Assembly: GCF_019924045.1 (NCBI RefSeq)
Contig: NZ_JAHXBN010000018.1
Span: 486,506 to 550,505 of the forward strand
Source: Dyadobacter fermentans
GTDB lineage: Bacteria > Bacteroidota > Bacteroidia > Cytophagales > Spirosomataceae
Direction of reading: 5' to 3'
Length of the DNA stretch: 64,000 nucleotides
The notes under the pieces: model-generated
Database searches by the model: none
Told to the model about the DNA's origin: nothing
Seen by the model: only the letters and a program-made list of their open reading frames with translations
Shown: positions 51,043 through 60,200 of the stretch, piece by piece
Layout of the letters: each line of letters begins with the position of its first letter
Numbering within the stretch: the first letter of the stretch is position 1
Made by a program: the position numbers and the translations under genes

Positions 51043-51525
51043 ATGCCCTCAAAGCTGATATTGGATTGCAGTAAAACCTTAAAAAAACGTGGGCTAACCA
51101 TTGCTTTCGCCGAAAGTGCGACTGCCGGACGTCTCGCCTCCGAGTTTTCGTTGTGCCCGGACTCGGGCGGCATGCTGAAAGGCGGGCTGGTCTGCTACGA
51201 CGCCAAGGTAAAAGAATGTGTTTTAGGGGTAGATCCCGGCCTGATTCAGCAGTTTACTCCTGAATCCGAGGAGGTGACCAGAGAACTGGCTTTCCGCCTG
51301 CGCGACCTGATCAGTTCCGATATCCAGGTGGCCGTGACGGGCCTTACCACCCCGGGCGGAAGCGAAACACCCCAGAAGCCCGTTGGAACCATCTTCATTC
51401 ATATTCTCATAAAAGACCGGTCGATCGCCATACGAAAAGTATTCGAAGGATCCCCGGAGCAAATCGTGTTATTAGCCGCCGATTTGGCCGCGAAGACGAT
51501 TATTGGTGAATTAGAGACGATATGA
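51043..51525 (+). CDS. CinA C-terminal domain protein (NMN amidohydrolase family)
   Basis: 160 residues, stand-alone C-terminal CinA domain: AFAESATAGRLASEFSLCPD, YDAKVKECVLGVDP and VAVTGLTTPGGSETPQKPVGT are the family signatures. In other bacteria it deamidates nicotinamide mononucleotide to recycle NAD. The N-terminal MoaB-like domain of full CinA is absent, which is normal for this variant. Confidence 0.92.
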   Translation: MPSKLILDCSKTLKKRGLTIAFAESATAGRLASEFSLCPDSGGMLKGGLVCYDAKVKECVLGVDPGLIQQFTPESEEVTRELAFRLRDLISSDIQVAVTGLTTPGGSETPQKPVGTIFIHILIKDRSIAIRKVFEGSPEQIVLLAADLAAKTIIGELETI

Positions 51526-51675
51526 GGATTGGGAGGTGTTAGGATTGTAATGCATTCAAGCCGCAATACTTAACTAAGGCCTATCGACTGGCGAAAACAG
51601 AATGGCGGGAAATGGATCTACATCGGCTCTGGTAGCCAGGTGAGGTTGCCGACATGGATCGGGCCACACTCCCAT

Positions 51676-52572
51676 TCAATTGAGCGACCGATAATCGTTG
51701 GGCGCGAGACCGGTTGTTTTCTTGAAAAACCGGGTAAAATGTTGCGGATATTTAAAACCAAGCTCAAACGCAATTTCACTGATGGATTTGGCCGGATCGA
51801 GGATTTTTTGCTTCGCAAGCGCTATTACTTTCAGGTGAATGTATTCCGTGGGCGTTTTACCAGTTTCCTTTTTAATCAGATCCCCGAAATAGTTGGCTGA
51901 AAGATGCAGCTGGTCGGCACAATAGCTCACAGTTGGAAGACCGGTGTTCTCGGGCTTGTCGGATTGAAAATAGTCTTTCAGCAATACCTCGAACTTTTCC
52001 AGAATAGCCTTGTTGGTATCTTGTCTTGTGATATACTGGCGGTCGTAGAAGCGGGTACAATAGTTCAGAAACAGCTCGATGTTGGACGAAATGAGCAATT
52101 TGCTGTGCTTATCGGTTCCCTGTTCGAGCTCATACCGGATTTTTTCAAAGCAATCCAAAACGATTTTGCGCTCTTTTTCGGACAGGTGCAGGGCCTCCTT
52201 GCTTTCATAAGAAAAAAAAGTGTAGTCATCAATGTGCTTGCCTAATGCCGTACCACGGATCAGATCGGGATGAAATAGCAGTGCATAGCCCTGCGGCCTA
52301 TAGTCCTCATTGATATCAACATGGATGATCTGACCGGGGGCGACGAACAGCAACGTCCTGTCCTGATAATCGTAGGTATGACGACCATATTTCACATCTC
52401 CGCATGTCACGTCTTTCAGATATACCGCATAAAAACCAAAATTCATCCTCGACGCATAAACCTTCGGTGTTGTGCCCGTGAAATCGATCACACTCACCAG
52501 CGGGTGCAGGTTTTCGCGATGGTAAAAAGCGTCGTGCTCGCTCACGGTGTCAATTCTTAAAACATTTTCCAT
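51676..52572 (-). CDS. AraC-family transcriptional regulator
   Basis: 298 residues. N-terminal cupin-like ligand-binding region (about 20-170) and a C-terminal AraC helix-turn-helix (about 205-298, with LHLSANYFGDLIKKETGKT and ISEIAFELGFKYPQHFTRFFKKTTG). Divergent to the SDR-cupin-ABM operon at 52767, with a 21-bp-spaced direct repeat between the two, so it probably controls that operon. Confidence 0.9.
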   Translation of the reverse strand: MENVLRIDTVSEHDAFYHRENLHPLVSVIDFTGTTPKVYASRMNFGFYAVYLKDVTCGDVKYGRHTYDYQDRTLLFVAPGQIIHVDINEDYRPQGYALLFHPDLIRGTALGKHIDDYTFFSYESKEALHLSEKERKIVLDCFEKIRYELEQGTDKHSKLLISSNIELFLNYCTRFYDRQYITRQDTNKAILEKFEVLLKDYFQSDKPENTGLPTVSYCADQLHLSANYFGDLIKKETGKTPTEYIHLKVIALAKQKILDPAKSISEIAFELGFKYPQHFTRFFKKTTGLAPNDYRSLN

Positions 52573-52641
52573 AATACTTCCTGATTTGCCATTACAAAGC
52601 TACGGCTAATTGAATGCCAGCAATACCGGTCAACCCCGCAA

Positions 52642-52669
52642 CTGTAAAAGTGGTAGGTAAACCTGTAAA
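52642..52669. promoter_or_regulatory. Candidate AraC-type operator upstream of the SDR operon
   Basis: CTGTAAA occurs at 52642-52648 and 52663-52669, exactly 21 bp apart, on one face of the helix, between the divergent AraC gene and the SDR gene. Each is followed within three bases by GG. The geometry fits binding by the two subdomains of one or two AraC proteins. Confidence 0.5.
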
Positions 52670-52766
52670 TGGTATAAGTATTGATTATCAAAGCAGTATG
52701 ACCTTTGTGGTCAGATACACTCAAGTGTCACTGTCATTTAACAAAACAATTAAATCAACCCACATC

Positions 52767-53525
52767 ATGGAGATTAAAGATAAAGTAGCGCTCATAACCG
52801 GTGCAGCAATGGGGATAGGATTCGCCACCGCCAAAGCATTTGCCCAGGCGGGCGCATCGGTCGTATTGGCAGATTGGGACGAGCAGCAGGTCCATGCAGC
52901 GGCCGAACAACTCTCCGCTGAAGGTTACAAAGCGCTCCCAATAGTCTGTGACGTCTCGGACGACCATGCTGTGCAAGCCATGATGGAAAAAACCGTAGCA
53001 ATTTTCGGACGTCTGGATGCTGCCTTCAACAATGCAGCTGTTCAGAATGTACTGGCCGGCGCCGCCGACCAAACTCCGGAGGACTTCGACCGCGTGACGT
53101 CCATCAATTTGCGTGGCGTTTGGAGCTGCATGAAATACGAATTACAGCAAATGCGCAAGCAGGGGAGCGGCGCTATCGTGAATTGCTCATCGATCGGCGG
53201 TATCTTGGGAGGGTCACAGCGCGGTACTTATCACGCAGCGAAGCACGGCGTAATCGGCCTGACCAAAAGCGCGGCGTTGGAATATGCGCCGCTGGGAATC
53301 CGGGTCAACACGGTATGCCCGGGCATCATCCACACGCCCATGGTGAATGCGATGATCGCCGGCGGACAGCAACAGGTGCTCGACGCGATGATAGAATCTG
53401 TTCCGGTAAAACGCCTGGGACGGCCGGAGGAAATCGCCAGCACCGTCGTCTGGCTGTGCAGCGATGCTGCCAGCCTGGTAGTGGGTCATACATTAGTGGT
53501 AGATGGCGGTTACAGCATTCAATAG
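52767..53525 (+). CDS. Short-chain dehydrogenase/reductase, glucose 1-dehydrogenase type
   Basis: 252 residues from ATG 52767 ([18 protein letters not shown]); the open frame runs farther upstream without support. Cofactor motif [20 protein letters not shown], catalytic Ser in [11 protein letters not shown] and YHAAKHG. Asp after the second strand (LADWDE) suggests NAD preference. First gene of a set with a cupin and an ABM-domain protein. Confidence 0.92.
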   Translation: MEIKDKVALITGAAMGIGFATAKAFAQAGASVVLADWDEQQVHAAAEQLSAEGYKALPIVCDVSDDHAVQAMMEKTVAIFGRLDAAFNNAAVQNVLAGAADQTPEDFDRVTSINLRGVWSCMKYELQQMRKQGSGAIVNCSSIGGILGGSQRGTYHAAKHGVIGLTKSAALEYAPLGIRVNTVCPGIIHTPMVNAMIAGGQQQVLDAMIESVPVKRLGRPEEIASTVVWLCSDAASLVVGHTLVVDGGYSIQ

Positions 53526-53653
53526 TAGAAAATCCTGGCGAACCATTTTGGTTTGAAATTTTAAAAGAGTCGTTTGAAAATCATAATCCACGCGATTCCG
53601 CGCGACCGATCTTTGTACATTGGAAGTATGTTCAACAACCGAAAAAGAAAATT

Positions 53654-54049
53654 ATGGAGATCACACGAATAGGCAGCAGACCATCCGGCAAAGGCCCGGA
53701 AGACTGGTTCACGGGCGCGGTCAGGATCGATCCGCTTTTTGAACCCAACGACGCGCGGCGTGCCGCATCAGCACTGGTTACTTTTGAGCCTGGCGCGAGA
53801 ACAGCCTGGCATACCCATCCGCTGGGCCAAACGCTGATCGTCACGGCAGGCAGCGGCTGGGTTCAGCGCGAAGGCGGGCCGGTACAGCAAATTTTCCCGG
53901 GCGACGTAATTTGGTTTGAAGCCAACGAAAAACACTGGCACGGCGCTACTGCAACAACAGGCATGAGCCACATCGCCATTCAGGAGAATTTGAATGGAAA
54001 GGTGGTCGAATGGATGGAAAAGGTTACAGAGGAACAATATGGTATCTAA
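53654..54049 (+). CDS. Cupin-domain protein
   Basis: 131 residues from ATG 53654 ([14 protein letters not shown]). A single cupin barrel with metal ligands in [15 protein letters not shown] and the [17 protein letters not shown] motif. Typical of TM1287-like small cupins that accompany oxidoreductases. 128 bases after the SDR and 16 before the ABM protein. Confidence 0.88.
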   Translation: MEITRIGSRPSGKGPEDWFTGAVRIDPLFEPNDARRAASALVTFEPGARTAWHTHPLGQTLIVTAGSGWVQREGGPVQQIFPGDVIWFEANEKHWHGATATTGMSHIAIQENLNGKVVEWMEKVTEEQYGI

Positions 54050-54065
54050 CCCGGCAACTATTCGC

Positions 54066-54461
54066 ATGAAGTTCATCACAACAATAGCGTTGGCCGCATT
54101 CGGTGCAGCGCTGCAACCTGCATTCGCTCAAAACAAGGACTGGATGGTGCGGATCGCCAAAATCGAAATCGATAGCGCCTATCTGGAACCCTACAAGGCA
54201 GCAATCCACGAGCATACCCAGGCTGCCATTGCTTCGGAGCCAGGCGTGCTCGCTTTGTACGCGATGCACGACAAAGTGCACCCAACTCATGTAACGGTTT
54301 TTGAAGTATACGCAAGCAAACAGGCTTATGAGGCCCATTTAAAAACAGCCCATTTTCAAAAATACAAGACAGGGACGCTCAAAATGGTAAAATCACTGCA
54401 ACTTATTGATGTCGACCCGATTGCATTTGGAGCAAAACCGGACATGCTGGATAAGAAATAG
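54066..54461 (+). CDS. Exported antibiotic-biosynthesis-monooxygenase (ABM) domain protein
   Basis: 131 residues from ATG 54066, chosen because it starts a signal peptide (MKFITTIALAAFGAALQPAFAQ). The mature part is a ferredoxin-like ABM domain (ALYAMHDKVHPTHVTVFEVYAS, AYEAHLKTAHFQKY). Members include quinol monooxygenases. The periplasmic location is unusual. Last gene of the SDR-cupin-ABM set. Confidence 0.85.
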   Translation: MKFITTIALAAFGAALQPAFAQNKDWMVRIAKIEIDSAYLEPYKAAIHEHTQAAIASEPGVLALYAMHDKVHPTHVTVFEVYASKQAYEAHLKTAHFQKYKTGTLKMVKSLQLIDVDPIAFGAKPDMLDKK

Positions 54462-54647
54462 GAACGAACCCAAATAGAGCTGTGAGGGTATCGAAGCATT
54501 CCCCGACGAAACAGATTTTGCTGACAAGCCAATATCCGGAAATAGTGCTACTACAACTAAATTGCCTTAAATTATCGGAGTTTTGGCACTTGCCCTCTTT
54601 TGACCTTTGGCTAGCCTTCGTTTAATGGCCTTTGAAGCGCAGGGAGG

Positions 54648-55811
54648 ATGTTGTATCGTCAACAAAATTTAAAGAAATTCGTCGTCGTGCATTTCTCTTT
54701 GTTTGATGTCATCGTATTAATTGGGATTCTTCAAGGTGTAATTGCAAGTATCCAGCTCTTTCATCATAACCGGCGGAGTTCGGACAAGTTGCTGGCTTGG
54801 ATTTTAGTCACGACCGTCTTACTAAACTGTAAGATATTGCTGCATACGCTGGGCCTATGGAATACGCACCTGTTTCGCTATTTCCCGTTGGCCGTCGACC
54901 CGACCATCCAACCGCTGTTGTACTTGTACGTAATGTCTATTACCGAGTCTTCGCCTAAGCTCCGGCGACCAGCCCTACTTCACCTTTTGCCTTCTTTCTT
55001 GCTAATGGGGCACGCGTTACTTGTCTACGTGCGCACGCTGCCACTGGACGACTTGTCGGAGAAAAGTAAGGTGGCCGACACCCTTGCCTATAACGCTGTC
55101 AAAGAAATTGAAGACTATTTGTCAGTTCTCTCCTTTGGCGTCTATTTATTTCTCAGTATCCGGCGTTTAAAAATGTACAGATTCTGGCTGTATGATACGA
55201 TATCTGATAGCTCTTACCCCACCTATGGTTGGTTGAGAAATCTGTTGCTGCTAATGAGCGGGTTAACTATTCTGTTACTTGCCAACATTACCCTGGATTA
55301 TGGGATCAGTTATGGGCAAACCAGTTTTTTCCATTGGCAGCTATTTTATTTTCTGATGACGGTGATCATTTATTACATCGGTTTTCAGGCAAGCCGACAA
55401 ACGATGCTACCTATACAGGCAACCGTCATAGTCAATAAGACAGATCAGGCAGCGCCGGTGTCGCCGGAAAAACTTCCGCAGATGCGCATGGCGATCGACA
55501 TGTTATTGGAAAATGAGAAGATTTATCGAAATCCAACGCTTACGTTGGCTGAAATGGCCCGGCGATTGGACGTATCACCCAATGTGCTGTCTTTTGCTAT
55601 CAGTAAGTCTTACGAAAAGAGCTTTCGCGACCTGATCAATGAATATCGGGTAGAGGAAGTAAAAGACAAGCTCGTTAACGGTCGCTTATCTCATCTGTCA
55701 ATTCTCGGAATCGCGCTGGATTCGGGCTTCAACTCCGAAGCAAGTTTTTACCGGGTGTTCAAAAAACATACCAACCGCTCCCCGAAGGAGTTCCAGGAAC
55801 AGCACCGCTAG
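54648..55811 (+). CDS. AraC-family regulator with N-terminal membrane domain
   Basis: 387 residues. Residues 15-260 carry about seven hydrophobic helices (DVIVLIGILQGVIASIQLF, LLAWILVTTVLLNCKILLH, LLHLLPSFLLMGHALLVYV, LLLLMSGLTILLLANITLD and others), then an AraC helix-turn-helix at about 290-387 (LTLAEMARRLDVSPNVLSFAI, LGIALDSGFNSEASFYRVFKK). A membrane-bound one-component sensor common in Bacteroidota. It may control the following PIG-L and hydrolase genes. Confidence 0.9.
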   Translation: MLYRQQNLKKFVVVHFSLFDVIVLIGILQGVIASIQLFHHNRRSSDKLLAWILVTTVLLNCKILLHTLGLWNTHLFRYFPLAVDPTIQPLLYLYVMSITESSPKLRRPALLHLLPSFLLMGHALLVYVRTLPLDDLSEKSKVADTLAYNAVKEIEDYLSVLSFGVYLFLSIRRLKMYRFWLYDTISDSSYPTYGWLRNLLLLMSGLTILLLANITLDYGISYGQTSFFHWQLFYFLMTVIIYYIGFQASRQTMLPIQATVIVNKTDQAAPVSPEKLPQMRMAIDMLLENEKIYRNPTLTLAEMARRLDVSPNVLSFAISKSYEKSFRDLINEYRVEEVKDKLVNGRLSHLSILGIALDSGFNSEASFYRVFKKHTNRSPKEFQEQHR

Positions 55812-55966
55812 GCTCTCAACTTACATTTTGCTAGAACAAAACACTTGCTGATAATCTCTCAAATTTCACTTTGAGAGGCTTGCTTGCACTTTGCTGCCTT
55901 GTTTTACAGAAATTTCCGGTGAGCGCTCGCTTGCCGGGAGCAACTAATTTCTTAACAGTCTCACGT

Positions 55967-56776
55967 ATGAACAAACTATTTTATGTCTCGTTATTGGCAT
56001 TATTAAGTGCCGGCTTTTTTAATGCGGGCAGCCACACCGCAAAAGCCATAAACAACGAGGCCGGCCGTGCTATCATGGCCGTCGTAGCGCACCCCGATGA
56101 TGAGCTATTGATGGGGGCCTTATTGAGTCACTATGCTACCCGGGGAGTGAAGGTCCACGTTGTCGTGGCGACAAACGGTGCATTGGGGCAAACAGATTTT
56201 TTTAAAGTCCCCGAAGGCAAAACATTGGCCGAGATCAGACGGGGCGAAATGTCTTGTTCGGGTAATGTCCTGGGACTGGAAAAACCGATATGGTTGGGCC
56301 TTCCGGACCAGCTATTGGCAACCGAGGGCAAGTTACAGAGCCAAATTGACTTGCTTAGATATAAGATTGATTCGCTATTTCAGCTTTACAAACCCAATGC
56401 AATGCTGACGTTTGGAGCTGCGGGCATGACCGGGCACCCGGACCATCGATTGATAGGAAATGTCGTAACGGAAGTATTTGAATCCAAATCCTGGCCGTGG
56501 AAACCGAAACTGTTTTATCCGGCCCTTCCAACGGGAAGTATCAACGACAAGAGCTGGGCAACCTACCTGACTGTTGATTCATCGCATCTCACGGTGCGTA
56601 TCGGCCTGGATAGTATCGACTACGCAAGGTTGGGGCAAGCCTACCAATGTCACAAAAGCCAGTACAGGGAATCCGTAAGAATCAAGCTTCCCCTATTTAT
56701 GAAACGTGTTCAGAAAGGACAGGTAATGCTCCGCCCGTTCTCGTCGACAGGCCCATTGAAAAATTCGTTGTTTTAA
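55967..56776 (+). CDS. PIG-L family deacetylase, exported
   Basis: 269 residues from ATG 55967, with a signal peptide about 1-24. The zinc motif AHPDDELLMGALLSHY and the late HPDHRLIG (metal His) are intact. Members remove N-acetyl groups from GlcNAc-type sugars. The longer frame from 55871 adds residues without family support. Together with the next gene it may act on cell-surface sugars or peptides. Confidence 0.88.
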   Translation: MNKLFYVSLLALLSAGFFNAGSHTAKAINNEAGRAIMAVVAHPDDELLMGALLSHYATRGVKVHVVVATNGALGQTDFFKVPEGKTLAEIRRGEMSCSGNVLGLEKPIWLGLPDQLLATEGKLQSQIDLLRYKIDSLFQLYKPNAMLTFGAAGMTGHPDHRLIGNVVTEVFESKSWPWKPKLFYPALPTGSINDKSWATYLTVDSSHLTVRIGLDSIDYARLGQAYQCHKSQYRESVRIKLPLFMKRVQKGQVMLRPFSSTGPLKNSLF

Positions 56777-56795
56777 ACTTTTATACCAACCAGCC

Positions 56796-57824
56796 ATGAA
56801 AAAGATTGCCTTTATTCTTGTATTTCTGTTGTCCCAAAAGGCTTTTTCACAATATCGGAAAGTCGCCATTCCGGCAGACTCTACACTTGAAAGGCTCATG
56901 CATGAGTACAAAGTCCCTGCATTGGCAATCGGAGTGATCGAGAATGGCCAGGTTTCCCATACGAAAGTTTTAGGTGAACTAAGGAAAGGAATACCAGCGC
57001 CCCCAAATGCTATTTTTCAGGTGGCTTCGCTCACCAAGCCAATTACCGAAATGACGACTCTACGACTGGTCAGCAAAGGCCTGTGGGATTTGGATGAACC
57101 ACTGTTCCATTACTGGACAGATCCTCAGGTAGCTGATGATCCACGCCACCGGAGATTAACAACCAGGCATGTTATCTCACATCAAACGGGATTTGTGAAT
57201 TGGAGATGGTTACATAAGAGCGGTAAGCTGACCTTTGATTTTGAACCCGGAACGCAAACGCAATATTCCGGGGAAGGACTTGAATATTTGAAACATGCAC
57301 TGATAAAGAAATTTAAATTACCGTTTGAAGAAATCGTCGGGAAATATCTTCTCAAACCCGACAAAATGCTTGACACCCGATTTTATTGGGATAAAGGTAT
57401 GGATGAAGGCCGGTTTGCGGTAGCACACGACCGTAATGGAGAACCGCTTCCCGTTAAAAAGTACACGCAACCGTCTGCCGCAGATCTGCTGATGACCACT
57501 ATTGCCGACTATACCCTATTTGGGTCCAACGTGCTAAATAAAAAAGAATTAAGTGACCAGGCATATAGCGAAATGATCACGTTTCAGGATGAAAAACATA
57601 CATATGGATTAGGATGGCAGCTTTTTAAAGGCCTGAAAAATGACGAATTTGTGATAACGCATTCCGGGGCCGATCCCGGTGTTCGGACGATCATCATACT
57701 ATTACCAAAGTCGCAGAGAGGGATCGTAATATTCACCAACGGCGACGCCGGTATGTCTTTGATCAAAAGTATTCTGAGCCGATCACTTGATCTGGGGGAT
57801 GAAATAATTGAGCGTGCTAAATAA
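56796..57824 (+). CDS. Beta-lactamase-family serine hydrolase, exported
   Basis: 342 residues, signal peptide about 1-20. S-x-x-K active site in VASLTKPITEM (Ser about 74), a Y-x-N-type segment in the TQYSGEGLEYL region and the H-S-G motif in ITHSGADPGVR. A class C-like penicillin-binding fold that may act as an esterase, peptidase or lactamase. It follows the PIG-L gene by 19 bases and ends four bases from a convergent gene. Confidence 0.88.
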   Translation: MKKIAFILVFLLSQKAFSQYRKVAIPADSTLERLMHEYKVPALAIGVIENGQVSHTKVLGELRKGIPAPPNAIFQVASLTKPITEMTTLRLVSKGLWDLDEPLFHYWTDPQVADDPRHRRLTTRHVISHQTGFVNWRWLHKSGKLTFDFEPGTQTQYSGEGLEYLKHALIKKFKLPFEEIVGKYLLKPDKMLDTRFYWDKGMDEGRFAVAHDRNGEPLPVKKYTQPSAADLLMTTIADYTLFGSNVLNKKELSDQAYSEMITFQDEKHTYGLGWQLFKGLKNDEFVITHSGADPGVRTIIILLPKSQRGIVIFTNGDAGMSLIKSILSRSLDLGDEIIERAK

Positions 57825-57827
57825 ACG

Positions 57828-58142
57828 TCAAGCGATGTCGAATTCACCAACCTCAACACCCCTCAACCCAAATCCTGCTAATCTGTTAATTAGCAGGATT
57901 TGGGCGCTGGTTATCGTGACGTCGCTGTCACAGAGCTCCCTGAGTCGGTGTTTGGCCGATTCGGCAAATGAGTCGCTTACCAGTTCACGGCCAAGCAGTT
58001 CCATGTCTTGCAGGAGATCACCAATGAGCATCCATTCATTGCGACTCATTAGAGCATGTTCTTCCGGTTTGGCGAAACGAACGAACGCGTCTCCATCGCC
58101 AGCGTATTCACGGTAAAGTTCAAGGTGTCTTTGTGTTATCAT
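57828..58142 (-). CDS. Small protein of unknown function
   Basis: 104 residues, acidic, no signal peptide (MITQRHLELYREYAGDGDAF). I do not recognise a family; small cytoplasmic acidic proteins of this kind often turn out to be immunity proteins, which is only a guess. The last 25 codons contain a 16-bp perfect inverted repeat, so the C-terminus may have been replaced by an inserted palindrome. Confidence 0.5.
   Translation of the reverse strand: MITQRHLELYREYAGDGDAFVRFAKPEEHALMSRNEWMLIGDLLQDMELLGRELVSDSFAESAKHRLRELCDSDVTITSAQILLINRLAGFGLRGVEVGEFDIA
57867..57904. repeat. 16-bp perfect inverted repeat overlapping a gene end
   Basis: CCCAAATCCTGCTAAT (57867-57882) and ATTAGCAGGATTTGGG (57889-57904) are perfect inverses around a six-base loop CTGTTA. 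Words like AATCCTG/CAGGATT recur as dispersed palindromes in Bacteroidota. It lies between the convergent genes and inside the last codons of the minus-strand one; it may serve as a two-way terminator. Confidence 0.85.
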
Positions 58143-58242
58143 GAATTTTGTTTTGGGTGTTAGGTTCTTTTATCCGAATATTTCCCGGGATTATCTCCGA
58201 TCATAAACGTAAATCTAGCGATCCAATCAACAGATATCTCTT

Positions 58243-58653
58243 ATGCCCCAAATTGACCAGTACATTTTCAATCAAAACCTGGCGCTGACCCAGCAGTACT
58301 GTGCGGCGCAAAGTGAAAACCAGCAAATGAGTATCGCTGAAATTTTCCGGAGTTTTAATCCAACCGTACGCGGTCAACCATTGTTTTCCTATCAGGACGG
58401 GCGTTCGAGTTCTCAGGTCGAAAACAATTCAACTCCCTGGATGATGGCCAGGTGGGCCTTCGACCTCATCGACCAACAACCGGCATGGCCTATCGAAAAG
58501 CTTTTCGAAGACCTTATGTCTTTTAAAGAGCAACATTGCCCTAAACAGGAAAGTATCGAGTACAACGGAGACATCCTAATTGCTCAAATCGACTGTACAG
58601 TTTGCGATGGTGTATCCGAGCATGAGTCTTTAGGGTTGATCGATTACATTTGA
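58243..58653 (+). CDS. Small protein of unknown function
   Basis: 136 residues, no signal peptide (MPQIDQYIFNQNLALTQQYC). Mixed alpha/beta with acidic C-terminus; four Cys in the last third (CPKQ, CTVCDG). No family recognised. One of three consecutive orphan small proteins, possibly immunity genes. Confidence 0.5.
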   Translation: MPQIDQYIFNQNLALTQQYCAAQSENQQMSIAEIFRSFNPTVRGQPLFSYQDGRSSSQVENNSTPWMMARWAFDLIDQQPAWPIEKLFEDLMSFKEQHCPKQESIEYNGDILIAQIDCTVCDGVSEHESLGLIDYI

Positions 58654-58739
58654 GTTGCCAGGCCTCGGCTTCTTCTTAAAGAAACTTATAAGTTCTTTGT
58701 TTAGAAAACCCTTCCCGAGACGCTAATGACAGAGAGTCA

Positions 58740-59345
58740 GTGGCAAACAAAAAGGACCTCATTCATTTTTTTACTTTTATGATTGAACACCATTTTCAGG
58801 ACTACGTTGTCAGGCTGTATAATGAGTATTCCTATAACCCGGATTCGGCAGATAACGCTATGCATTATCGCAAGCACCATTTTGGTGCCGAATCGCAAGG
58901 ATCTACCACTTCGCAGGTTGGTGTAAAAATACTCAAAGGCGACATCGAAATAGACAATTGCATCATTCTCGCCGCAGGCGGCGCAACAACTGTTCACCGC
59001 TCATATACCCTGATTGATAACGATAGACTTGTAAGTTGCTGCGGTGATTCGGTGTTTTGCTTCGAATTACCCATCCTTAACCTACTTTGGGCGGTCAGGG
59101 CCGATCTAGCGACCTGTTTCCAAATCTTTAAATCCGAGAACAACTATATAATTCACGGAGAGCTGCTTGTGACCAGTCTTAATGAGAATGGTCAAATCAA
59201 TTGGCAGTTTGGCGGAGCAGATATCTTTGTGAGCAACGGTGGTCACGAGGCGTTCATAATGGATTCGGACGGGATTATTTTAACAGATTTTGCCGGTACG
59301 AAGTACAGAATCGATTTTATAGGGCAGCTGCTTTGGCGGGCTTAG
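58740..59345 (+). CDS. Protein of unknown function, propeller-blade-like
   Basis: 201 residues from a GTG at 58740. The sequence runs as repeating short strands (LVSCCGDSVFCFELPILNLLW, ADLATCFQIFKSENNYIIHGEL, GADIFVSNGGHEAFIMDSDG), as in proteins of the quinoprotein-like or immunity type. I think I have seen this pattern in hypothetical Bacteroidota and Firmicutes proteins, but I cannot name the family. Orphan, with no neighbour relation seen. Confidence 0.5.
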   Translation: MANKKDLIHFFTFMIEHHFQDYVVRLYNEYSYNPDSADNAMHYRKHHFGAESQGSTTSQVGVKILKGDIEIDNCIILAAGGATTVHRSYTLIDNDRLVSCCGDSVFCFELPILNLLWAVRADLATCFQIFKSENNYIIHGELLVTSLNENGQINWQFGGADIFVSNGGHEAFIMDSDGIILTDFAGTKYRIDFIGQLLWRA

Positions 59346-59507
59346 TGAAAATCGCTCAACGATATTCAATTACCAACTATCTCCGATAATTTGTTCAGCT
59401 GTTACCGTTTTAAAATGCTTGTACGACCTCCTGTTGATATCCATATCGGAGTAGTCAAATAACTGATCTTCAATGTGTAGGACTCCCATTTTTAGAGAAG
59501 CTGTGAG

Positions 59508-60200
59508 TTAGACTTCTTTGTTGATTTCAATGGTTAATTCTTCTTTTTTCATAGTACTTACTTTCAGCTGCATGCACTTTTGATTTGGTGTTAGTCCCTT
59601 CATTGATCTGTGCGGATGCTTGCTGTTGTAATTGTCCAGCCACTTATCCGACAAAATGCGCAGCTGTTCAAGAGAATCAAAAAAGTAAGCATCTAGGATG
59701 TCTTCCCGGTAGGGTCTGTTCAGTCTTTCCTTGTAACCATTCTGCATTGGCTTTCCTGCTGAATAAATTTTTGTTCAATCTGCTTTTCCTCGCACCATTT
59801 GGCCAGTTTCTTGCTGATGAACTCCGGCCCATTATCAGTTCTTATTGATAAAGGTAACCCTCGCTCCAACTCTAACTGCTGCAAAATTTGTATTACTTTA
59901 CCAGCACAGATGGAATAGTCGGCATGCGCTGCAAGTGCTTCATCATCCATGACTATTAGTGTTCGCACACGTCTGCCAGCGCTAAGAGCATCGCTCCGCG
60001 CGGCATCCGCACAAAATCCATGCTCCAGGTCTCATTCAACATTGTAGCCTCGATTAAGGGCTGCTTTGGTCGTTTTAGAATGCGCCTTTTTCGCTTACGC
60101 CTTAATTTGAGATCCATACTTCGATAGATTCGAAGCACTCGTTTGCGATTCCAGGGCAGGCCTCTGTTCCGCAAATTGCCGCGCGGCGGACCGCCATAAT
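59508..60200 (-). pseudogene. IS3-family transposase remnant (orfB, frameshifted)
   Basis: Minus strand, in three frames: RNRGLPWNRKRVLRIYRSM ... ETWSMDFV (60195-60000), SDALSAGRRVRTLIVMDD ... RTDNGPEFISKKLAKW (about 60000-59755) and MQNGYKERLNRPYREDILD ... to the end (59747-59508). These are the rve integrase core pieces with the three catalytic acids (D in MDF, D in RTDNG, E in KERLN). At least two frameshifts and a short deletion make it inactive. The 5' part of orfB and all of orfA are missing, and its upstream end abuts another pseudogene. No terminal inverted repeats recognised. Confidence 0.85.

Noticed and set aside
53120..54049. 309-codon protein covering the SDR 3' half and the cupin
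   Set aside because: The first 178 codons are an out-of-frame reading of the SDR gene; only the cupin from 53654 is supported.
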